From assembly GCF_035582795.1 (NCBI RefSeq), contig NC_134370.1:46797501-46861500 (forward strand): DNA of 64,000 nucleotides. The letters run 5' to 3'. Source of the DNA: Mycteria americana. Lineage: Eukaryota; Chordata; Aves; Ciconiiformes; Ciconiidae. Below, piece by piece: positions 12,401 through 21,400 of this stretch (position 1 is the stretch's first letter; every line of letters starts with the position of its first letter). A model generated the notes under the pieces. It saw only the letters and a list, made by a program, of their open reading frames with translations, had not been told where the DNA came from and searched no databases. The position numbers and the translations under genes are program-made.

Positions 12401-15400
12401 TGATTATCTATGAAATAGCTTTTGAGCTGATGCCTCCTTTCTTGGCGTCACCAGCAGTTTCCATGCTTAGTGGGGACTTAAAGGTGCTTTGGGAAGAGGA
12501 TGCTATGTGAGATCTGCTGTGATGTTTAGGCATGGTTGTGCGGCTCTTTTTCTCCCTCCCACCTCAAGATCTCACACTTCTTTCCTCCTCTTTCCCACAG
12601 CAAGCACAGCACTTAGTGCAGTAGGTGTTATCCCCGGGCTTGCGAGGGATTACTGTAGAAGCTCTCTCCTGAGCTCATTTTCCTTGAGAAGTCACCATTT
12701 CAGCTCAGCAAAGAGTTTGGATTTCATAGTTGCGTGTGTTTACGCTGCTCCTTAACACAGAGCTCCTGGGGCCTCCTTTCCCAAAGCCCTTTAGGTTGGA
12801 CTGATGCTTTGAGTCTCTTGACAGTTGACTTGGCCATGCATGGACTGGGAGGAGCTGTGTCCGTGCTAAGAGGGATCTCACCCAGAGTATCTCTTCACCC
12901 CATATGTCAGCATCAGAAATGCCAGGGCGATGAGAAACACATCCGCCTTTGCCAAGTGGTAGCAGATGTTCAGCTTCAGCAGAGGAAGAACCAGGAACAC
13001 AGCCTGTGTGTAGCCTCGTACATTTATGTGCTAATTTGAGGTGGATGTGATTGCCTCTTCCAGGAATTCCCTGATTTATGAGGGTTTCTAGCGTGTGCTG
13101 CTTAGGACAGAAGGATACCATCTCCTACCTGGGATGCAGATCAGAACTGGGTTGCATGAGATGTGCTGTATAAATGAGACTTTTTGGGGGCCTGAAGCAG
13201 GAGGGAGTGCTGCTACCTTCTCTGCTGTCAGGTCTCTCCCTGTGTTCGGTCACCATCTGGAAATTGCCCCTGGAAGTTCAAGCCCCTGCTGAAGCTTGTC
13301 TTCCGCTGGGGCAGGGGACCACAGCCAGTGTTTCTGCTGTGTGCAGCTCCAGCCTTGTTGGAGCTGTGGGTGCCTGCTGGTGCCATCACAAAAGGTTTGC
13401 ATCAACTTGTGACTCCACAGCCTTGGGTGGATGTCCCCAGCAGGGGGACAACAGGACCTCAGTTTATTTTGAGATCCCATGTCTTGTTTATCCTTGGACC
13501 TGGAATCCCAGATTTCTGCATTCATTTAGGAGGAGCTGAGGGGCAGATAAATTTCTCTGTTTAATGGTTGTATTTAGAAGTGTATCTTGTTTTCCACATT
13601 TTCTGTTCTGATCATCTTTAGAAAACTTACACAAGCCAGATGACTACTACCATTAAACTTCCCCAGACTGCGCCACCAGCGGTAGGTAACGTGCTGGCTG
13701 CTGGCAATACAACCGTTCCTTCTTCTCTCTTTACTGTGCCAGTTTCAGCCCCAGGAAACCGTGCTGGAATTGAATAACACCGACTAACGCCACCTCTATG
13801 TGTGGCTCTTATCCCTGTGTGACTGGGAACAGCTCCAAGTCACTGGTGTAAACTGGAGGCAGCTAGTCCCCACACTGTTCAGTCTGGCTGCAGTCAGATG
13901 GGCAAGGCTTGGCCATTAAGTGCAACCATGATACCTTTTTCGGTGGAAACCAGGACTGTCAACTCGGATCTACCTGATCTTGAAAATAACAGGGTCTGTG
14001 CTCATTGAGTTATATCTAGACCAGGGTTCTGAGGCCAGTTTTGGGCTTTGAAACCCGGGTGTGTGTTCTGATCCCATCTCTCAGTAAGATCTGGAGGTGT
14101 ATCAGCCATAGCGTGCTTTGGCTGTCCTGGGGCAGAACAGGTACATGGGCTGGAAGGGAGCTGTGGGGCACCCCAGGCGCCTGGGACAGGCATAGCCATG
14201 CAATGTGCACGCGTCCAAGTTCTTTAGGGACAGTCGTCCCTTGGCCACAAAGAACCCGTATGTGCTCTGCAGTGTGCTGCTGCCTGGATTTGTGACAAAC
14301 CAGCCTCAGGAGGGAGGAGACATGGTTGCACCCACAGCTCCAGGCTCACTTGCAGGGAAGGGAGCAGCTCACCAGCGCACATAGGTCAAAGCTGGCCCTA
14401 TCTACTCATTTTCCCATGGTTGGGGTTCTTTATGGGACTCCTAGCTTAGACTCTGTTGCTGCCCAAGTAACACAGGTGGTTATATTTGACGTGAGCATTT
14501 ATCTTATTGCCATCCATAGGAGATGGACTTGGTGGAGCAACACGGGCTCTGTCCCCTCCAGGCACACACTATCAGGCATCCTCAACACAGACTCATGCCT
14601 TCATCTCCTCTTCCAGGTACAACCCGGAGTGTGCCCTCTCCCAGGTACAGCCACTGGAGCCCTGGGGCAATACTGTTTATGGCTACGCCACGTAAGTGCA
14701 CTTTGCCATGCCCTCACCGTGACACAGGACCAAATGCTGGCACAGACATATCTCCTCTCATCCCTTCATGCGTGGTGGCTTTGGAAGCTTGAGAGGGCTT
14801 TGCTCATGTTTCTTCTGGCTCTTACCCTCCATCTCTAGCATTTCCCATTCAGACACTTCTTTTCTTCCTCCTGACATTGCTAGTGGCAGCCTCTGTGTCA
14901 GTGACAGGTTATGCGTGAAGGTGGCATCAGCCCCTGTAATCAGTCCTTCCATGCCTGAGCCTGATTCCCAAGGCATGTGTGCCATAAGCATGTCACCTGA
15001 AGCCTCCCGAGATGAGGATGAGCATTGCTTACTGCTCCAGTGCCAGTTCCACTCACTTTTCAACTGCTGTCACTCACCTAGGCTGGCAAAAGAGGCTGTG
15101 CTGTCCTCTCCTGTCCCCCTCCACTGCTTTTTCCCATCCCATGCCCTTCCCACCCTCTCCTCGGCCAAAACCAAGCACTTTGTGCTGTTGTGTGAGGAGC
15201 TAACTCGGACTCAGCCAACAGAGGCTGGATGGAGTCGGCAAGCCCTGAGTCACCCCCAGGGCTTTGTTCTGTCGCAGAAAGGTGAGGACAAGTCCTTACT
15301 CTTGCAGGAGTGAAGATGCAGAAGCCTATGAGTTGCAGGATGGGGAGTTCAGCTCTGGGATCTTCATGAAATATCTGAAGAAGCATATTCTGCAGGAGAA

Positions 15401-18400
15401 GAAGGTTACCCATATGCTGGAGGATGTGTTAGAAGGTAAGGGATGAGATAGAAACCACTTGCTTCAGTAGCAGGTGTGAGAAGAGTTATCAGCAGAAACT
15501 GAGCAGCTCCACGCCACCCCATCCCAGACATCCCAGCCAGCCAGCCATCCCTAAAAACCAAATTGCAGGCCATGACCTGTGCAAGCTTTTAGTAACCTGG
15601 CAGCAGTACTGAGATGTTCATGTATGGTCTGAAAGGCAGGGCGATAAATAAGGAACCTGGAGTGACCCTTGCGCCTCCAAAATCTCTTTCCCAGACATCG
15701 GCCAGGATCCCTTGGTCACTGGGAAGCAGGTGATGGAGATCAAACACACTCTGAAGGAAGCCCGGTCCCTGACGGACCCGATCTGTCCCTTGGGAGCAGC
15801 TGCTGAGCACTGGGGACGCAGCCATGGTGAGCCATGCAGGTCACAGGGAGAGCTACCGGGTGGGGGGAGGAGAGGGCTGGGGATCCCTGTGCCCCTCAGG
15901 GACACCATTCTGCAGGGAGGCATTGGTGCGACCCTCTGAGGAGCTGACCCCATTGGGCTTTCCCTTCCAGAGCCGGTGAGCGAAATGGTGACCTTCCCCT
16001 GCGGGGCACGGGTGGAGCTCCGCTTCCACTGGCTCTTCTCCAACGTGATGTACGTGTGCGCCAAGCTGCAGCCCACCCCAGCCCACATCGCTGACGCCCA
16101 TATCCTGCTCTGCCAGTCCACTGTGAGTACTCTGGCAGAGACGCCGGTCCCCTTCCTCTCAATTCCTGCCGGGCTTCTTTCCCCAGGGCAGAGGAGGGAG
16201 GAGGGTTATGGTGAGCTCGAGTGGTCCCGAGGGCTGGGAAAGGCTGAACCCATGTGGAAAAGGATCCCCTTCTTTGCTACCTCTGATGCAAATAATCTTC
16301 TCTGCAAACACCTCTTTGAGTGGTCCTTCCACCTATCAGTGCCCCACAGACTGCTCCTTGCTCCTAATGCATTGCAAAATAGATTTGGTTCCAGTTTTGA
16401 TGCCTTTAACCAGTTACTCCTTGGACCGATTTCTGGCCTGCCTGATTAAATTACTGCATTTAATCCAATTGAGATGAAGAGCCTTTCTGTTTTCTGTGTT
16501 TGGAAGCAGATCTGGCTTTTTGAATGATGCCTTCTTCGCCCGCTGTGTTAATATATCTTAATGCAACAATATATCCTCCTGTACTCATTCCCGGTTGAGC
16601 TGTACCAGCTTCCTTGCACCCTTTCTCACATCTGTCCTAACAGACCACATGCCCAGCATGGTCTTGTCTGGTAGTCTCCGTGCCACCTCTAAGGATTTAA
16701 TTTGCTGCTCCTTTTTGCTAACCATCTTCCTCATTTTCTGTAGTCCTTTTGCTGAAGCATAGCGTGACTGTGGTGGATTTTTCAGCCCTTGTTGCTCATG
16801 GAGGGACGCTGCCCCTAAGTACATTGTGGTCACTGATGCAGAGTGGTGCATCCAGCGGGAGCTTTGGAGCCTGATCCTGCCCATTACCAAGCCGGAGCAT
16901 CGTTTCCCCTCGTGAGCTCCCTTAACCACACATGAAAATTGTGTGTGTGTATGTGTGTGTGTGTGTCTGCATGTGTTTGTGTGCATCTCACCCCACATCA
17001 GCGATTGTGGGGAAAGGGGGACCCAGCTGCTTGCTCCTGCATCTGGAGCTGGTTCAGGAGGGATTGAGGAGACCAAAAAGGGACCCCAGTAGAGCCAGGG
17101 CAGTAGGATCCCCATCCCTATCCTGCTCCACAGTGGTGCTAGCTCACACTGACCTCCAGTGGTGTCTGCTGACGTGGGAGCACATTCTCCCACCAGATTG
17201 CAATTCATCTGCCCCATGTTAGACATCCACAGTGAGGCCACCCATTCTCGCCTGTGGGACCACAGAGAGATACACGGGTGTCTGCAGGAGGGCACGTGGC
17301 TCCTTTCAGGATCTGGAAATATGGGCCCACTGCTAAATAGGGCAGGGTCCCTGGTGACACAGGGCATGGAAAAGGCCGAGGTACTCGATGCCTTCTTCAC
17401 CTTGGTCTTTACTGATCAGTCCAGCCTTCAGGACTCCCAGACCCCTGAGATCAGGGGAAAGGTCTGGAGCAAGGAAGACTTACATGCGTTAGAGGAGGAC
17501 CAGGTCAGGGAGCATGCAAACAAACTGGACATTCACAAATCCACGGGACCTGACAGGGTGCACCCACGAATGCTGAGGGAGCTGGCGATGAGACTGCAAG
17601 GCCACTCTCCATCAGCTCATGGTGTTCTTCCTGAGGCCTGGAAGAAAGCCAGTGTCACTCCTGCCTTCCAGATGGGCAAGAGTGAAGATCTGGGGAGCTA
17701 CAGGCTGGTCAACCTCACCTTGATCCCTGGGAAGGTGATGGAGCCAATAATTCCTGAAGCCATTTCCAAACAGCAAGAACAAGAAGATGACTGGAGCAGT
17801 CAGCATAGATTGCAAAGGGGAAGCCATGCCTGATAACCTGATAGCCTTCTGCGTCGAAATGACTAACTTGGTGGATGAGGGGAGAGCAGTGGATATTGTT
17901 TATCTTGATTTAGCAAGGCTTTCGACACTCTCTCCTGTAACATCCTCATAGACAAGCTGATGAGATAACAGACGAGATAAGTAGATGGTCAAGTGGACTG
18001 AAAACTGGCTGAACTGCCAGACTCAAAAGGTTGTGATCAATGGCATGAAGTCCAGCTGGAGGCCACTAATGCGGAGCCCCAGGCATCAGTACTGGGACCA
18101 ATACTGTTTTACATCTTCATTAATGATCTGGATAATGGGGAGAGTGCACTCTCAGCAAGTTTGCTGCTGACACAAAACTGGGAGGAGTGGCTGATGCACC
18201 AGAGGATTGTGCTGACATCCAGAGGGACCTGGACAGGCTGGAGAAATGGGCCAACAGGACCTTATGAAGTTCAACAAGGGCAAGTGCAAAGTCCTGCACC
18301 TGAGAAGGAATAACCCCATGTACAAGTACAGCTGGTGGTTGACAGGCAGGTAGTCAACTTGGCAGAAAAGGCCCTGGGGGGGTCCTGGAGTGTCCTGGTG

Positions 18401-21400
18401 GACACCAGGTTGACCATGAACCAGCAATGTGCCCTTGCAGCAAAGATGATGAATGGTGTCTTGGGCTGCATTAGGAGGAGATGCAAGTTCCTGCATGTGG
18501 GCAGGAATAAGCAGTAGTGTTAGCACAGGATGGGAAACGACTGGGGTACCAGTTGTGGTCAAAGTCCACAATAGCTAGCGCAGCAAAAGCAGGGCAGAAA
18601 ACTGTGCCAAGGAGCAAGAAAATTGTGGTTTAGGCAAGAAAGGCAAAAATTGGTGGATAGGGCCTTCACATATGTAAAAAGTTCTTTCCAACATGGAAGG
18701 AAGTCATGGTTTGAATTGCAGTAAGGAAGATCCAGGTTGGACTTGACATTTTCATGGTAAAAGGAGTGAATGTTTGGGAGGGGTTTTGCCTAAGGGTGTT
18801 GCAGAATCACCACCCATGTGGATTCCTTAGAGCATCTGGACATGCATGTCGGGCATGATGTGTGTCACCAAATCTATGTATTCTGGGCCATGCGATGTCT
18901 TTGGTCCCTTCTCCTGTAGGGTCCATATCCCAGTGGTGAAGGTCCTAGCCTCAGGAACAGAACACAGGCTCAACCTCATGTGCAGAAGCAGGTTGGCAGC
19001 ATGTGGCTGGCTATCGAATCCAAAATCATTTAACGATGTAGTCATTTAATCAGTTACTCTCTTGGACTGCTGGGAGATCCTCCCTGCGTGGATGCTAAAG
19101 GGACTTTGGGCATTACCCCACAGTGCTGAGCATTTGTTTTTTCACTTTGGGATGCTCCTAGGTCTGTGCCAGAGAGAAACAGCACATCTATTTTGGATGT
19201 TCAGCACTTGGGACTGGCTTCATTCCACTTGGGGAGGCTCTGTGGTTCACCCCATCCAAACTTCCTGATGCTTCTTGGTTTTTCATGAGCTGTAGTTTAA
19301 CTTGTGAAGGAATATTGTTGTATTTGTGCTAGTCACATGTGCTAGTACACCCTGTAGTACACCGGCTATTTCTTAGGCGGAAAAAAAGGGTGGCCCAACT
19401 TCAAGGGGCTCAAAATTGCAGAGCAATAAACAGACGTTTGGGAGAAGAGTCCAGTGCATTAGCACAGATCTGAGCATCCCTGCCCTGCTAGCATAAACCC
19501 AACTGCGATGTTAATCACTGAAGGTTCACAGTGTCTGCAAAGGTTGCTAACACAATCGCAAAGTAGGCACTTAGAGGTCATCTGATCCAGAGCACATCTG
19601 TGCCTGCAAGGAGACAAAAGGGAGTGTGGCCCAACCCTAGCTCCAACAGGCTGATGAATCCCGGGAGGAGCCACTCTTGGAGATGTTGCAGGTGTGGGGA
19701 TGTACTAGGGGAAGGCAGGACTGCAGAAGTCAAAAGACATGTGTGGAAACAGCAATGAGGCGGCTACACAGAAGGTTGGAGCAGAGTGCTACGGCATCAT
19801 CAGATATGGGGAAGAGAAGGTACTAGTGGTGGGGTGACTATGAGGAAGACTTCTGGCCATGGACCATTTTCCTCCTAGTGATTAGGATGTCATGGGTATT
19901 ACAAGTATAGCAGGGTTCAAAAATAACTTTGACACCTTCATAAGAGTCCATAAAGGCTATTGAAAGCACAGACACCACCTTTGACTCGGAAAGTCACTGA
20001 TCTTCCCATTGCAGGAGGCTGGCAGGGTAGGCTTACCCTGGGAAGGGCTGGTGGCATGCGTGTCCTGTTGTTCCTTAAGCATGTGCTGGAGGATGGAGCT
20101 GGCTGGACACAGTAGGGCCACTCTGCTCCTTTTTGCAGTCCTCCTGCCAAAGCCCTGTGTTAGTGGCATCCAGGCTGATCTGCTTTGTGTCTCTCTCTTT
20201 GGTCTCCAGGTTTAGTTTAACCTGGCTGCTGGGCTCAGCATGGCAGTGACAGCATCAGGGTAGCTGGGAGCAGGTATCTGATGCAATGAGCCAGGGAAGG
20301 AGAGAGCAGGAGAGGGCAGTGTTCATTTGCAGAAGGTGGTCTGCATTGCAGCCTGTCTCCTGTTTCAGGCACAGTTCAGGCTGGTGGAAGGAACCAGGAT
20401 GAGGCTTCTTGAGCAGGAGAGCTGCTCCATCCCCCTGTGAGCTGTGTCCTCCCCTTGTTGGCACACTCATCTCCCTTTCTGCCAGTTCCATTCACTGTCC
20501 TGATCTTCCCTAAGCTCCCTCCAGTTTATCTTTCCAGTAATGAGTTGCCAAGTGGAGAGATGGAATTTGGCTTTGCTTTGTACAGAGATAAATGGTGTTT
20601 CTTCAGCCTGCCTCCAGTGGACCTACTGGATCAGCAATAGGGTTTACTCCTGTTCTGCCAGCCTTGCAAGCAGGGGTGACCCTGATGTGTGCAGATCCCA
20701 GCCAGCATGTGGGAGCCAACATTTTAGCTTCTACCTCCAATATTCTCTTGGCTAAAAACAAATTGTGTTAGCTGCTTGTAGGAAGCAGTTCAGGGAAGGT
20801 CTGTAAAGGCTAGCAAGAGCTCCCAAGGCTTCTCTAACCTCTGCCTCACTGCAATGTCGTAACAGCCTTCATCACCTAGTGCAACTTCTCCTGCCAACAG
20901 CGAGAAAGTTTTGCAAGGGTCAGACCCTCCTTATGTGCCACCAGCTTTATGTATGGCTGCAGTGAGCCCACCCAGGCTGCTCAGCTCCCATGGCCAAAGC
21001 CAGGCCAGCACATTGTAACATTGGCCAAGGCAGGTTGGCAGGATCGGGCCGTGGTAGCTGCCGGAGCCAGCTGGTAGAGGGAAGTGTCTTTGCATGGAAG
21101 GGGCTGGTGGACTGTGGGCTGTCACCCATCCTACAGGCTCAAATCCAAAGCAAGATGCTATTTCATAAAGCACCTACTCCCTTGTCTGTTCTTGTGCTAT
21201 TTGCAGCTCCAAGATAAGACCATTACTGAAGAGGATCTCACAGACCCAGAGCCGTTTTGGATAAGTTTGAGTAACTGAGCAAGAATTGACACTTCTGTAG
21301 ATGGTGGGGGGCACAACTCAAGCTTCCTCCAGCTATGCCCTTGGAAAACTTGCTCCCTCCCTCCTCTGCTTACACTACAGTTGGTTGTGATACCAGCTGT

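Larger units (their letters stand above)
16123..21206 (+). other. Large intron of the MALT1-like gene
   Basis: This 5.1 kb intron holds a CA/GT microsatellite (16938-16985) and a sense CR1 (about 17310-18850). The rest looks unique. A 271-codon antisense frame at 16585-17400 reads through the microsatellite and CR1 and is not accepted as a gene. Confidence 0.6.

Noticed and set aside
16585..17400. 271-codon antisense open frame
   Set aside because: It reads through a (GT)n microsatellite, giving (TH)n, and the reverse of CR1 ORF2 (start near [12 protein letters not shown]). It has no domain, and no splice or promoter context. The basic C-terminal 50 residues are curious but unsupported.
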